Shown here: in pieces, positions 22,045-34,240 of the stretch | Numbering within the stretch: position 1 is the stretch's first letter | Layout: every line of letters begins with the position of its first letter | DNA from: Lineolata rhizophorae | Lineage: Eukaryota > Ascomycota > Dothideomycetes > Lineolatales > Lineolataceae | Reading direction: 5' to 3' | NCBI GenBank assembly: GCA_010093515.1 | Contig: MU001688.1 | Location: forward strand, 308,364-372,363 | Length of the DNA: 64,000 bases | Program-made: the position numbers and the translations under genes | Notes under the pieces: model-generated | What the model was told of the DNA's origin: nothing | Databases searched by the model: none | Seen by the model: the letters and a program-made list of their open reading frames with translations, nothing else

Positions 22045-25000
22045 TCAACAACAACCGGCCTTTGCCATACCAACTTCTTCTGCCGGCACCACGGTCTCAA
22101 TCCCCGCTGGCACTCGCTCATCATCCGGACCCCACGGCAGCGCATCCACATCGATATCCCAATTGAGCAGGCTCCTCAAAATAACTTCCGCACCCGCTTT
22201 ACTCATGACCACATTCGCCTCGTGGCACCGCTCGCTGCAGCAACATTCCAAGCATCCCTCGAGACAGTGACACGCCGCTACACGCTCGCACGCCTGTCTA
22301 AGAAGCAAATCCACGAACTCAAACGCTTTCGTGCTGATTCCGGACCCGCCGCCGGCGCCCATGGAGCGGTTCGACTTGGCGTCGTAAAATGTCAGCCGCG
22401 CGGGCCTCTTGCGGCTCGTCTCACGCTTGGCGAACTCCTTCAGCGCAACCTTGCACTCGGTGCGCACGTCGCCCGGCATGCTGACGACGAAGTTCGGCAT
22501 GAGGCTGAGCACGGCATGCTCGGCGGCGTGGATGGCGCCCGCTATGTTGATCCGGCGCGAGTTGAGGATATCGAGCGCGAGACGCGGCACGTCGAGCCAC
22601 ATGCCTTTGCTGTAGAGCACGATGGGCGGGTTGTCTAGCTGCACGGCGTCAAGGATGCGGCGCTTCTTGTCGATTTTGAAGAAGCCGAAGACGACCTGTT
22701 TGATGCGGATTGGTCCGTAATAGGCGCGCGAGCGGGAGTCGGGGATGCTGCGGATCGCCTCGGTTTCGATGGGATCAATATCGGTGAAGTCGCGTTGCGA
22801 CGTTGTCCAGTCGACCTTAACGTACTCTACGCGGGCAATCATGCGGTCTTGGGAGATGTCTTTGACGAGATATGTGTTGCCTTGATGGAGGAAGATACCG
22901 CCCTCATAAATGGTGAAAAAGGCTCTTGAAGCCTCGAGATCTTCCAAGACCACATTGCGACCGTTTGTAATGTCAACGATGGCAAAGTGCTCTTCTTCCG
23001 TGTCGCGAATTGACACAAACCGTGATGGACGTGGCAGGAACCTTTCATTGCAGTGATAGAAACCATTGTCATCACGGCGCATACGGTCTTCTGCGACTTG
23101 TGTCAGGAGGGGGCCAAAATATGTAACATCTTCTTCTGGTTTGATCGGCATTTCATACGCTGCGCACTGCATGTGGCCTTCCAGGACTAGTAGATTCTCG
23201 AGGTCCACTTGAAGTTCACAATTCGGCTTGGTGAAGATTTCGTCTGGGTGCTCCATATAGTATTGATCGGTTGGAAAGCTATTACCAACAAGGACAGAGA
23301 GCGAGTCCTTGTTGCGACGACCTGCTCGCCCGCTTTGTTGTCGAAGGTTTGCAATGGAGTATGGGAATCCAGCAGTGATGACAGCGTCCAGAGAACCAAT
23401 ATCCACACCCAGCTCGAGAGCGCTAGTGGCCACGATTCCCATTAACTTGCCGTCGAACATTTCTTTCTCAATCTGTCGTCGATCTTGAGGAGTATATCCA
23501 CCTCGGTATGACATGATGCGATTGATCTCCTCCGGCCTTTCGAGGTCAATTAAAGTATTCTTAACCGCTTGCATCAATTCTTCGCACTGCTTCCGTATTC
23601 TGCAAAATGCAATGACTCGCACTCCGCGCAGAATCAACTGGCAGAACAGCTTGGCAGATTCTGACATGGAATCACCACGTCCGGAAGTCGGGTCTTCAGG
23701 GTCTTTGAAAGGAGTGTTCCAGCACACGAACTCCTTCCGTCCAGAAGGGGAGCCATCGAAGTCTGTCAATTTCACATCTTCAACTCCGAAGATTGTTTTC
23801 ATGTGCTCCTCCGGATTGGCTACCGTGGCCGAGCAGGATACGAATTTGATGTGGCGATTGCCGACTGCTGCACAAATCCGCCTGAGTCTGCGCATGATTA
23901 AGGCGACGTGAGAGCCGAACAAGCCGTTGTATACGTGGAGTTCATCGACCACAACGAATTTGAGGTTTTGCAAGAATGAGCGCCATGACTCTTCCTGGGG
24001 CAAGATGGTGATGTGGAGCATATCGGGGTTCGTGAATATGACACGAGCCTCATCGCGGATATGGTTCCTGTCTGACATGGGCGTGTCTCCGTCAAAAGTT
24101 TCTACCACGAGATTTTCCAAACCATCAATGAACCTTAATAGGTCCTTTAGGCTTCGGCGTTGATCTTGCGCTAGAGCTTTGGTAGGAAAGATGTACATCG
24201 CTCTCGTGTTTTTATTCCGCTCTAACTCATGCAGGACAGGCAGTTGGTAGATGAGCGACTTCCCCGAGCTGGTGGATGTGGAAATGATGACATTGTTACC
24301 GTCGTAAAGATTGTTGATTGCCTCGGCTTGATGAGCGTAAAGCTGAGTAATTTGCCGTGTGTTATATAGAGCGTTGACGACACTCTGGGATAGCTGGAAG
24401 TTAAGGTCTCCGTAAATTGGTGGTTGAGGATCAAAGACGCGGTGGCCATCCGGAACAATTTGCCCTACGTACCATGGAGAATCCTTGATCTCGGCCAGAA
24501 TTTCTGGAATTGTCTTCCGCTCCTTTGGTATCGTCGGTGGAAGCATCGATCGAACTGTGGCTGGAGCAGGCGTCGTTGCCCGGCTCGCGGAAGCACTTGG
24601 CGCATAGAACGGGGATAGTTCATCTTGTAGTTTCCGTACAGGGTCGGCATCCTCCTGTGCGCTTTGATTAAGAAACTCGTTCACCGCTGACGTGAACTTG
24701 GCATCCCTCTTCTCAATCAGTTTCATCATCTGCTTCTGGGAGAACACAGGCGTCTTCAAGTCTTCGTCCCTCAATCTCCTTGTCGGATTCGTCGGCTCTC
24801 CTGTCTTCGAGCTCCTTACCTGCCTCTTCAGATCCCCGTCCACAAATTCAAACAAAAGTACTTCCTTCGATCCCGAATCCTTCTGGCCATCCTCCCGGAT
24901 GATGAACTCATCAGCCCTGCTCTTCCCGCGTCTATTCCCATCTCCGCTCCCTTCGCCACCGTCACCGCTAGCGCTGACATCTAGCAGCGCTTCATCCACG

Positions 25001-25521
25001 AACACGAAATTAATCGAGTTCGGTAGGAGTGCCTTGATCTGCGCAACTTCTTCGACTAACAACTCCCTTTTGATGTGCCCTTCCACAGTCGATTTGATGT
25101 TATCGAACGTCGTTGCCAGGTGCTTGCGGGTACAGCAAAACGTGTACACGAGGTTGAGCGCGCGGTGCGTCTGTTCCAGTCGTTTGAAATGCTCAGGCCA
25201 CGGTATAGTCGTTTCCATGCTCGCTGACTTCTCTCCTGACTTGCGCTTATCGATGCGGGAATTACTTTGTCCCGCCGGCGTCCGAGGCCGGCGTGGTCTT
25301 GCCCCGCCGTCCTCGGTCTTAGTGGGGATTTTGGTGGTTGTGGAATTCTCCAGTTCTCCATCTACAACCGAAGGCTCCGCCAACTCGTTCTGCGGAATAG
25401 TGATCGTGGCCTCATTTGCATCTACGCGTTCAGGCATGGAATCATTCTCTTTTGGGCTCGTCCGCTTCCTCTTTCGAGGGATCTTCTTATCGGAAATGGA
25501 TGCTGCCCGGAGCTGTGACAT
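22045..25521 (-). CDS. ATP-dependent 3'-5' DNA helicase Hrq1 (RecQ4-like)
   Basis: Uninterrupted 1,158-codon gene for the fungal RecQ4-type helicase Hrq1, involved in interstrand crosslink repair and telomere maintenance. Motifs: Walker A STSSGKS with Lys421, VVVDELHVYNGLFGSH (Walker B DELH at 526-529), motif III CSAT (563-566), AFCRIRKQCEEL, ALELGVDIGSLDAVI and QQSGRAGRR (motif VI). The C-terminal DUF1998 region has a cysteine cluster (ACHCLEGCLECCCSERC). The basic, disordered N-terminus (DKKIPRKRKRTS) is likely nuclear-localising. Length matches fungal orthologues. Lack of introns in a gene this long stands out against neighbours. Start is the only good ATG, shortly after a stop. Confidence 0.95.
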   Translation of the reverse strand: MSQLRAASISDKKIPRKRKRTSPKENDSMPERVDANEATITIPQNELAEPSVVDGELENSTTTKIPTKTEDGGARPRRPRTPAGQSNSRIDKRKSGEKSASMETTIPWPEHFKRLEQTHRALNLVYTFCCTRKHLATTFDNIKSTVEGHIKRELLVEEVAQIKALLPNSINFVFVDEALLDVSASGDGGEGSGDGNRRGKSRADEFIIREDGQKDSGSKEVLLFEFVDGDLKRQVRSSKTGEPTNPTRRLRDEDLKTPVFSQKQMMKLIEKRDAKFTSAVNEFLNQSAQEDADPVRKLQDELSPFYAPSASASRATTPAPATVRSMLPPTIPKERKTIPEILAEIKDSPWYVGQIVPDGHRVFDPQPPIYGDLNFQLSQSVVNALYNTRQITQLYAHQAEAINNLYDGNNVIISTSTSSGKSLIYQLPVLHELERNKNTRAMYIFPTKALAQDQRRSLKDLLRFIDGLENLVVETFDGDTPMSDRNHIRDEARVIFTNPDMLHITILPQEESWRSFLQNLKFVVVDELHVYNGLFGSHVALIMRRLRRICAAVGNRHIKFVSCSATVANPEEHMKTIFGVEDVKLTDFDGSPSGRKEFVCWNTPFKDPEDPTSGRGDSMSESAKLFCQLILRGVRVIAFCRIRKQCEELMQAVKNTLIDLERPEEINRIMSYRGGYTPQDRRQIEKEMFDGKLMGIVATSALELGVDIGSLDAVITAGFPYSIANLRQQSGRAGRRNKDSLSVLVGNSFPTDQYYMEHPDEIFTKPNCELQVDLENLLVLEGHMQCAAYEMPIKPEEDVTYFGPLLTQVAEDRMRRDDNGFYHCNERFLPRPSRFVSIRDTEEEHFAIVDITNGRNVVLEDLEASRAFFTIYEGGIFLHQGNTYLVKDISQDRMIARVEYVKVDWTTSQRDFTDIDPIETEAIRSIPDSRSRAYYGPIRIKQVVFGFFKIDKKRRILDAVQLDNPPIVLYSKGMWLDVPRLALDILNSRRINIAGAIHAAEHAVLSLMPNFVVSMPGDVRTECKVALKEFAKRETSRKRPARLTFYDAKSNRSMGAGGGSGISTKAFEFVDLLLRQACERVAACHCLEGCLECCCSERCHEANVVMSKAGAEVILRSLLNWDIDVDALPWGPDDERVPAGIETVVPAEEVGMAKAGCC

Positions 25522-27310
25522 TGTCGTATCTAGTGGCGAGCTAACGTGATGAGATGATCAGTACGGGTGAGCGAGACACCTAGCAACACTAATCCTGCGC
25601 TTATGGCCCAAGACGAGAGAAGACTGTCTGAGCAACCTTGCGCATAGATTTGAGTGATATTTGGTCCGTTGGACAACTTAGAAGAGGAATAGCCCGTCCG
25701 TGGGGCTTGCAGGAACTTGAGATGAAGTCCACATTCGCGCAAAGACCAGCCACTCGTAGGGGATGGCCCAAGCGTAGGTCGCGGGCGCGCCGACGCGCAA
25801 TCACGTGCCTCAAAACAGCCACAGGCACTTCGGCCATCACATGTTACTCGGTACATACAACAAAGGCCAATCGTACAAGCCAATCGGGTTCCAGGATGTC
25901 ACAGACGTCCACCGTTCGAATCTAGATCTTCCCGCTCGGTAATTCATGCTGGAGATCACCAGAGTGGAAAGTGCTCCGAGCAAGACGAGCAAGAATAGCC
26001 TACTCAAGATGCGACCGCCTCAAACCTATTGGACAGTCAACCCGTCGCAGTGTGACAGGGGTGCCACTAGGCGCTGAAGCGCACTTGGGAAGTGCCGCGT
26101 GTTACATACATGAGGCACGAGCTCGAGACAGCGCCCAAAACCATCGCGCCGTATGAGTAGGCACATTCCTCGAACGACCGACAAAACTGGCTCAAGAGGA
26201 AACGGCACGAATGCAACACCACGTATGCACGAGATCGGGATCGAAGGCCGAGGGAGACTTAAAAACATCCACAGAACGCTGGAACGCAGCGTCATTGTTC
26301 CATTCTAGTCCGGCTGTACATGACCACTTGCACATGTCTGCCGGCCATCGAACGACTCCGGCGGTCGGTTTGACTTCCCTTCCCTGACGTGGCCCTAGCT
26401 GGGGACGCCTTCGGCCCTACTGTTCTCCTACGCCACCACAGATGTCCCATCCCGAAACACCGTTTGTCGAAAAGTTTTACAATCTACTCACTCGAACGTC
26501 GAGAGAGAGAGGGTAGGAACGGATCAATCTTGTTTTTTGAAAAAAAAAAAATAAACCGTCCAGTTTTTTTTTTGACGCCAAGTTCGAAAAATAAACCTAG
26601 CCATTTTCTGACCCTGATGAACCACATCGCCCTCCACGTACGCGCACTAGAAACTTCGGTCGTGATGATGTTAACCAGGCCGTTGCAAATGAAGCATGTC
26701 GTGAGGTCAGCCTGGTGGCCCGCCATAGTCTAATACTTCCTCTAAACAGCAATGCGCCGGGTGGACAAGCGAAAAAGAGATGAGAAAAGGACAACCTAGT
26801 ACCGCCCCAAGATTGAATAGAGTGGAAGACGCCACGAAGAGACAAGCCCGAATATGCCGATGACACTGGTGCTGAAACCGAACAGGAGACCGTGGCAAAA
26901 AGGCTGTGAGCAAGACAATGCGCCCCTTTTGAACTCGAATCACGTCTCCCTCCTTGCCCGTTAGAGTGCGCCGTGGATCAATGCAATTAGAAAGCAAGTT
27001 CGTAACTTGAGCGGAAGGAGACCAATCTAATGAACTTTTGAAAGGAAACAAAAAGGTCGAACAATTTAGGCTCTTTGTAGAGTCGCAGAACTGGCCGACA
27101 GGGAACAATTCATACAAAGAAAGGGAAAACGTGACATAGTACCACCGTGCTGCCGAGACGCGTTAATGAATAGAAGAAACACCAGGCAAAAGAAAGAAGC
27201 AGGAGGCCATCCTAATGATCACTCTATGACTGCAATCATTTTTGTAGGAATACTTGCAACCGACGTCGTTTCGGCGCGTATTCGTAGTAGGGGGGAACTA
27301 AAGTAGAATT
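25522..27310. other. Intergenic between HRQ1 and C2H2 factor
   Basis: 1.8 kb. A-rich and T-rich runs near 26,540-26,575, and otherwise short frames with no family resemblance. It should include the HRQ1 promoter (left) and a 3' UTR of the transcription factor (right). Confidence 0.45.
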
Positions 27311-30300
27311 TCACGGAATGCCCCGGGTGGGTGAAAACCCGCCATGCTTTGTCGTTGAAGAAATAGGAGCAAAGAGAAGCTTCATGTCCAAGGTTAAATC
27401 CTCAACACCGTAACTGTCATCAATTTCACCCATGGACCCAACGTCTAAACCTCGTTGACCACTCTCCATAGCCACATGGACCTTGATTTTCTTGATATAT
27501 TGGAACATGCGAAAGCACCGAGTATCCGGAGGCAACTGGGTCTCAGCCTGACGGTTTGGGCCACGAAGGAGTACGATGGCGAGCCAGTAGAAATAAATGC
27601 CATCTCTGCAGAAGCCGACGCGACGAGCTCGGTATGTCGGTGGATACTGAACCATCATGTCGCCATCCCACGCAGCTTTCCAGTTCTCTAGCGCTAGCGC
27701 CACGCGCTTCAGCAGATGATGGGCGTTTTGAGTTTGCTGAGCTAATTGTGTATTGCCGCCTTCGTTAGGTGTTGCCGCGCCGCTAGTCGCACTTCCGCGA
27801 GATCCAGAATGATTGTCCGTAGGCCACTCGTTTTGCGAAAGAGGAGTGCCAGGTCCGCTGACAGCATAGCCGGTGATGGTAATCTGTCCACTTCCCGTCG
27901 CTATGCTACTCTGGCACCTCCACAAAAGAGCGTGGAGAGCGTGGATAACAATGAACTTCGAGTATGGGTTGGTCAATCTTTCTCCGTATTTGTACGAACC
28001 GTCCATCAACATCGCCACAACAGCATTTAAGTTCATCTGCGTTGGGCGTCGGCTTCCAGTCGTGTTCTTGTCGATCTGAAATTCAGGACCGTGGAGGCCG
28101 AGGGCGTCAGCGCAGTCGGCAGCTGTCGCGGCTTCCCACGTCGCATCGTCTGCTGGAAGCGGAAGCTGAAGCTCGCATATATCGAAGGACGGCGGGTAGT
28201 TGAAGTAAATGGCCATAGCGGCGTCTATGAGAAAAACCAGGTACATGATCCGGACCCTGGTTTCTTGCTCGGTCCACTGCTCCCATTGCCAACTTGAGGC
28301 ATCAGTTTGATCTAGAGCTCGGTCGGATTGATGCAAGATACTGTACGCAGGATGGTTTGGTGGAGCAAGACGAAGTAGGCCAGCCATCCGTGCAGCAATA
28401 GCAACTTTGGGATATTCTTCCATGGCCACGCACCGTTGAGCGTTATTACCGTGCCACATCAACAGCGAGAGAAGCAAAATGAGACTCTGGATCTCTTCGA
28501 TATCGGGTTTAACGTGCCCAAACGCGCCAAGCGGGCAATCTGGGTAGGATGCAGCAACAAAATTGTACACTCGCGAGGATCGGTAGATGGCGTCTTTGAC
28601 GGTATTGATGAGCTTCCTTACTTGGTGCACACTAAGTCGGTCGGAATAAACGGCGCCGGCGCACATCATTGCGGATACCAACCCGTCGTTCGAGGCGTAT
28701 GGATTGAAAGTTGGAATGTGAATCATCGGCCAGTGGCTTTGCCAGTTGGCGAAAAGGTTGAGGAATTCAATGGCGTTGTCTTTCGTGAAAATCGTCTTCA
28801 GCTCCCCAGTCGTGAGACTATGGTTCGACGGCTGAGTCCCTTTTGGGAGGCAAAAGGCTACGAGGGCGTCCGCTTTGTTCTGCATTGGATCATCATGAGC
28901 CGAAGGATCCAAATTCCATGGAAAGTGGGGGTCTGCACCAAACTGCGACGGCTGTGGATACATATTGCCGAACATGCTCTCCTGCGTGCTTTCGCCAGCC
29001 GGCTGGAAGTTGCCAGAGCCCACGCCGCCTCCTTCGCCACCCTTACCCCCAGCCATGGAATCCGCAGCTCCTGTGTGGGCCATCATGAATCCATCTTGCC
29101 CGTCAGACTGGAACGAGTCTCCCCATTCGACATTCTCGCCAGGCCCGCCGTGAACACCTTCAAGATTCTGCATCGGCGGTCGGCCATAGTACAACATATC
29201 GTGCTGCTCGGACTTGACACTAGGTCCGTGACTCATGTCGGTACCATTAACAGCAGGATTCTGGTAGGCAAAGTTGTGCTGGGCGAGTCCGTGAGGCGTG
29301 TGGAAGGCTTGCATAGGTTGTGGCATTCCTCCGCTGGCGGCCGCGCTAACTGCGCGCGATTCGTCAAAGCCTCCGAGGCCTACAGATGTAAGGGCACTCA
29401 TATTAGGTAGACTTCGTCGATTCTCCTTGCCCGAGCCCGCAGGTCGCATCAAGCTATTGGAGCGTGACGAACGAGCCGAGGAAGACGCTAGTTGGCCGGG
29501 CAACACTGCGTGTTCAGATGGAAGTCCAACACCAGCTAGGCCGTTGACAGGAGACCCGTCGCCATAGGCTGATGAAGGAGCGCTCACGTTGCCAATAAAG
29601 CCATGATCCGCAGCCGAACTCACAGCAGCTGAATTGCGCCGCAAGTGCGACTGCGAATGCGACAAGTGCGTCGCCCCGGTTGGATTACCCCTTCTAGCAG
29701 AGCATTTTTGGAAATGTCGCTTGAGAATGTCGCTTCGCGAAAAAGTATCACTGCAAAGCGGACATTGATACGGTCGGTCTCCGGTGTCTGCGTGTCATAC
29801 AGAATGCGCATTAGGTTAGCCGCGCATAGTCATGAAATGATAAGATCGAACTTACGCCTGAGCATGTGCCTCTTTAGATGTTTCGCGTGCAGATAAGTCC
29901 TATTGCAATGTGGACATGGATATTTGCCATCCGCATTCTTAGTCGGGACCGGTGCCGTCTTCCCGGTACCAGCCACAGATCGTCCAGGGAGGCTTGGCAG
30001 AACGCCACGTCGGCCTTGCGAACCTACGACATGGACAGGCTCCATATCTTGGTTGGTCGGAACGACGGGAGGCTGCGACAAGAGCTGAGATTGACCATAT
30101 TGCGTGGCGTATCCGGAACCACCATGGGAGGTAATGGGAGCAGGCAGTCCTCGGCTGGGCGGAGCGGGCGCGATAGATGGCTGATTTGGGTGCGACGTTG
30201 AAGATGGCGCAAGAAACGGCTGCGGCGCTGGAGGCCCAGATTGCAGATAGGACGTCGAGGGCTGCATGGGAACTGGCGGAGGTTGAGACGGTTGCGGAGC

Positions 30301-30543
30301 TATCGGCGGATAACTTGTCGATTGGCCACCGAGGTGCTGTGGGGGGTTCGGAGTATGAGGGTGGGACGCCATTGGCGTCTGCGGAGCGGTATTGGGTTGA
30401 CGTGTATTCTTGGGTAACGGATGAAGCGGAGGAAGCGTGGAGGGTGATGGTTGTGAGCCGAAGTATCGTTGGCCGAGAGAATTGTGCTGGTGCTGGCTCG
30501 CCGACAAAGCGGATATTCCGTTGGACGTCAACGAATCGTCCAT
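27311..30543 (-). CDS. C2H2 zinc-finger transcription factor with fungal-specific regulatory domain
   Basis: Two exons, 29856-30543 and 27311-29787 (68-nt intron), give 1,054 aa. The N-terminal 200 residues are Pro/Ser/Gln-rich. Two C2H2 fingers follow at about 208-255: YPCPHCNRTYLHAKHLKRH and YQCPLCSDTFSRSDILKRH. The intron splits the link between the fingers, and splicing creates the last His of finger 1. After QKCSARRGNPTGATHLSHSQ comes a Gly/Ser linker, then the fungal transcription factor domain (about 510-780, NAIEFLNLFANWQSHWPMIH, CAGAVYSDR, MAGLLRLAPPNH). Target genes cannot be read from the sequence. The 5' flank is unusually long (3.7 kb to the next gene), often seen with regulated factors. 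Confidence 0.9.
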
Positions 30544-33500
30544 GTTAGGGAGTCGAAGAGATACAGCTGAAAGGCGAACCCGAAAGTAACGTCCTGCTCA
30601 ATCTCCACATCAAGGCGCTTCTTCCGTGGGCGATGGTCCGAACGCGATGCTTCTAGCGCACCAAGCTGGAATACGATAAGGTGACAAGCCTGACAGTCCC
30701 GGGGAGAAAATTGGTAGGGTTCCGGCAGCTGTCCTGGGTTGCGTCGGCGCAAGATGCCGCGTATGAGGTAAGGTGGTGCGAGCCAAGGAAGATGTGGTGG
30801 CCAAGGGTAAGGGTACGCCTTGGAGCTTTGGCCGAAGTTCGGCGTGCCGCGTCTTCCGTTGGGGAAAATTTGCGTGTGTCGGCCACAGGGTGTTGTGCGC
30901 CGGCCAGCGGACAGCGAGGGAAAAAAAAATTTCTACGGGAGCACGAAAGGAAAAATAAAACACCAGACTTGTGCGTGACGTCTTTGCTTCTTTTCTTTTT
31001 GCCTCTCTTTTTTTTTCGGGTCTAGAGAGAATGGCTTTTATTGAAGGGAGCGGTCAAGGAACACTCGAATCGTTCTAGAAAAGGACAGACGTTTTCCCTC
31101 TTCTGGCCGCGACGATGTTGTTGTTGGCCGGTGGGTCGAGGTAGCTGGTCGGGGAAAGGATGGTGGTTCCTCGCGGCGCGCAGATCGAAGACGACGGCAA
31201 GACCCACTTAAGAGCCTCAAGCGCAGCACGCGGTGAAGCTCGCGACCTGGTGGCAGACGCGGCGGGCGGACAGGCCTTCTTGAGAGAAGGTAGCGGGCGA
31301 CGAGGGACACCAGGCGCGCTACATGAAACGCCGCGTGCAAAGTGCGCTGGCCGGCTGCGACTCGTAGCCCGACGGGGAGCTCGGGCGGACGGCAGGGCGG
31401 ACAGGCCGTGGCCAAGGGCAGACGCGAGGCGGGACGCGGCGGGTGCAGGCAGCCGGCAATCCCCTCGGCGGGCACACAGTCTAGGACGGCCCAGGACTCC
31501 GGCAGAGGGGGCGGAACGCGGCGGGACGGCGACGAACGAGCGGACTCGCTGGGGTGTTTCGCTCTCGCGGGCCTTGTCTGGTCCGGGGCGGATGGCTGCG
31601 AAAAATGAGAGTTTGCGAGGGCAGAGGGCGCTGCGGAATGGGTGAAGCAGCCAGTCGCTGCCAGGGCACGTGATCAGTCGCCAGGCGCCAAAAGGGCCAA
31701 ATGGAAGGGCCCGAGGACGTCTAATGTAAGTGTCCAGGGCCAGGCCGCGCACATCACCACATGCCGTGCTAACTCCTTCTCGTCAGGCCGGCAGCCCGAG
31801 CCCTGTCGCAAGCTTTGGACCATCTTTCCCTACTACGGAGTACCTGCACACCAGGTACGCTCCCACGCTTGCCGGCGAGCGCGGCGGAAACCTAACGCGC
31901 TTCTGACTGCCCGGCCCCCCTCTCCCCCCGGGGCCATGCCGGCTTAATCAGCCCCGGAGAGCTTGTGCTCGCCCGGTTCGGCGCCGTAGTCGAGCAAGAG
32001 ACGCATGATGTGTTGGCCTGGACGGATGCCGATGCGCCGTTCCGATTCGCAAACACGCGGGCGCGCGCGCACCCCGGGGTCTCGTCGACGGCGGACGGCT
32101 GCTTGCGCTGCTTGCTGCCGCTGCCACCTGTGTCGGCCGCCAGGTTCGGCGAAGCCTGAGCCAGGGCGGCGACCTGCCACGCACCACCCGAGCTGGGCTG
32201 TGCCGGGCGCTCAGCCCGCCCTCGATTCGCCCTCCCAGCCCGGCAAGATTGGCCGTGATACCACGCAGGCCCGGGCGAAGCTCTGGGATGTCGTGCCCAG
32301 CGGAGGCTATACTACGTATGTAGGTGCGCGCCCAGCGCCCCGTCGCCCCCCTCCCGGCCCCGCGGCCCTAGCACCAACCCCCCGGCCGCGCTGCGGCGCC
32401 GCGGCCACCCGGACGCGCACGCTCAACGGCGCGGTCCCTTGCTGCAGGCGCTCTTCCGCTGGCCCCAACAAGACGCGCCCGCCGCCGGTTCTCTGAGTTC
32501 TGATGTTTCGTTCGCCGCTTCGGCTTCTGGCCTGCCAAGGGTTGCGTAAGCCGAACGCCCTTTCCGTCGCCGCGTTGGCGGCTTTGACGCATAAGGGAAG
32601 CCGGAACGAGACGCCACGACGAGGATCCCTTCGCCAAAAATCGCCCACCTGCGATATTTATTTCCGGCCACGGTGCCTTGGCCAACGCTTCATGTGCAGC
32701 CTGCAGCCGATCGCGCCGATACACATTGACAAGGCCTGACACGCCTCTCCCGATCCTGGCCATGCATTCCGTATGCAATAGAAGCACTCGACTTCCTTCT
32801 TGTGTGTGCAGAGCCCGACCTTTGTTCTGCATCCTGAGCATCCGGTCGACGCCCTAGTAGTTCTCTATGTAAATGTCTTCCAAGATCCTCGGTTTAATTT
32901 CCTCCGCCGTGAAATCGTCAACCTTTCTTTCTATTGCTCCTTTCCTATGCTTCGGCCCACGGCTGAGCTAGGGGCCATGGTCCTTAGCCCGGAACACCAC
33001 CACCTCATCGATCATCATACTTACGTTGGCGGGTAAGCAAGCACCTTGGACGGCCGTGGCTCGCCTTCGTATAGCAATTCCGCCCTCTCGACACGGCGTG
33101 CGATGATATCCGATCTCGGAAGCACCTTGCCGTTGCAATGAATGGCTGCACGGTGGCCGCCCTCCTACACCGCGCATCTTGTATGGGAGAATGCACCAAG
33201 CGCCATATGACGCGGTACGAAGCGCCCTCACAGATCACGGAGTCTGGGAGGGTAGGTACCATTGTAATGTTGTGCGCGGCATGTCCCGTGTAAGAGAGGA
33301 GTGTAAGAGGGAAGTACTGGCCGCTGTCGTGAGGACCTAACATGGGTGGCTTGGCCCTTGCGCGTACAGATCCCGCGTTTCAGGTCGCCGCGCGTTTGCT
33401 CTTTTTTTTTTTCTTTTTCTTTCTTTCTCGAATCTCTGGCCGAGGCAGCGGTGGCCCGAGGGGCAGGGGAGCCTTGCCAGTTCTGAAATCCCGCCTTAAG

Positions 33501-34240
33501 CCACCGTAGCGTCGCTGCCCGCTTCCATCCATCCCATCTGCTAGTCGGTTTCCGGATTGCTTTCCGCACCGCGACGGAACGTGCCGCCATTGGGCAGTCG
33601 TGCGTGTTGTGGCCGTGCTAGTGTATATTGGCATTGCGTCGCCCTGCTTGAGACTGGTCTAACGTTGATGAGGGTATTTCCTCTTGTCTCTCCCGACCCC
33701 TTGGGAAGGAAGAGAAATCCCTTCCTGTCGGGTGAGAATTGTGAGCAGATCATCCGCTTCCAATAAATCGAGTCCTGAGCATTCATTTCAGGAACAATCA
33801 CCGAGAGCACTGGTGACGAACATCATCCTTTGATTTTGGTCGGCCCATGTCCGTTGACTATCAAAAGATATGGTGTCTAACCATTTCGGACATTCGCCGA
33901 TTTATTGCAAGTTTAAACGATTACACGGCATGTTTCGTTCAGCTGCATAACGTATCTGTTACTTCGTACGCTTCGTTATGCCAGAGTTAGCCAACGAGAG
34001 TCCATTGAAGCTTTTACATGGTCTGAGAAATGAGTATGACATAATTGCATGGCACTCTCCGAATGCCTCAGCATAACTAATACATAAAAGCTTAACAAAG
34101 TTTGCCGCATAAGGAGAGACAGCCAAGCTGCCAACCACGGCACGCAAGGTACCACTACATGAATGCGGTTGCACGGCACTATGTGATGGGTTTTGTTAGA
34201 TATACGGAATGATTATATATACAAGAGGCTAACATGAAAT
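30544..34240. other. 3.7-kb GC-rich region without a convincing gene
   Basis: Between the transcription factor start and the NDUFA5-like gene. 31.1-32.6 kb is very GC-rich, so long overlapping frames exist on both strands, but they are Arg/Pro/Ala-rich, lack domains and cannot be spliced into a family-like protein. Short T and A runs occur at 30.92, 31.0 and 33.4 kb. It may hold a long 5' UTR, distal promoter or non-coding RNA; none can be shown from sequence alone. Confidence 0.4.

Noticed and set aside
24692-25549. 285-codon plus-strand frame opposite the HRQ1 5' part
   Set aside because: Antisense to the helicase N-terminus; Ser/Leu-rich shadow frame.
28436-29410. 324-codon plus-strand frame inside the zinc-finger factor
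   Set aside because: Antisense to a well-supported protein and without family resemblance.
31038-32648. Several 80-230-codon frames on both strands
   Set aside because: Composition-driven by GC-rich DNA, mutually overlapping, no splice pattern or domain.
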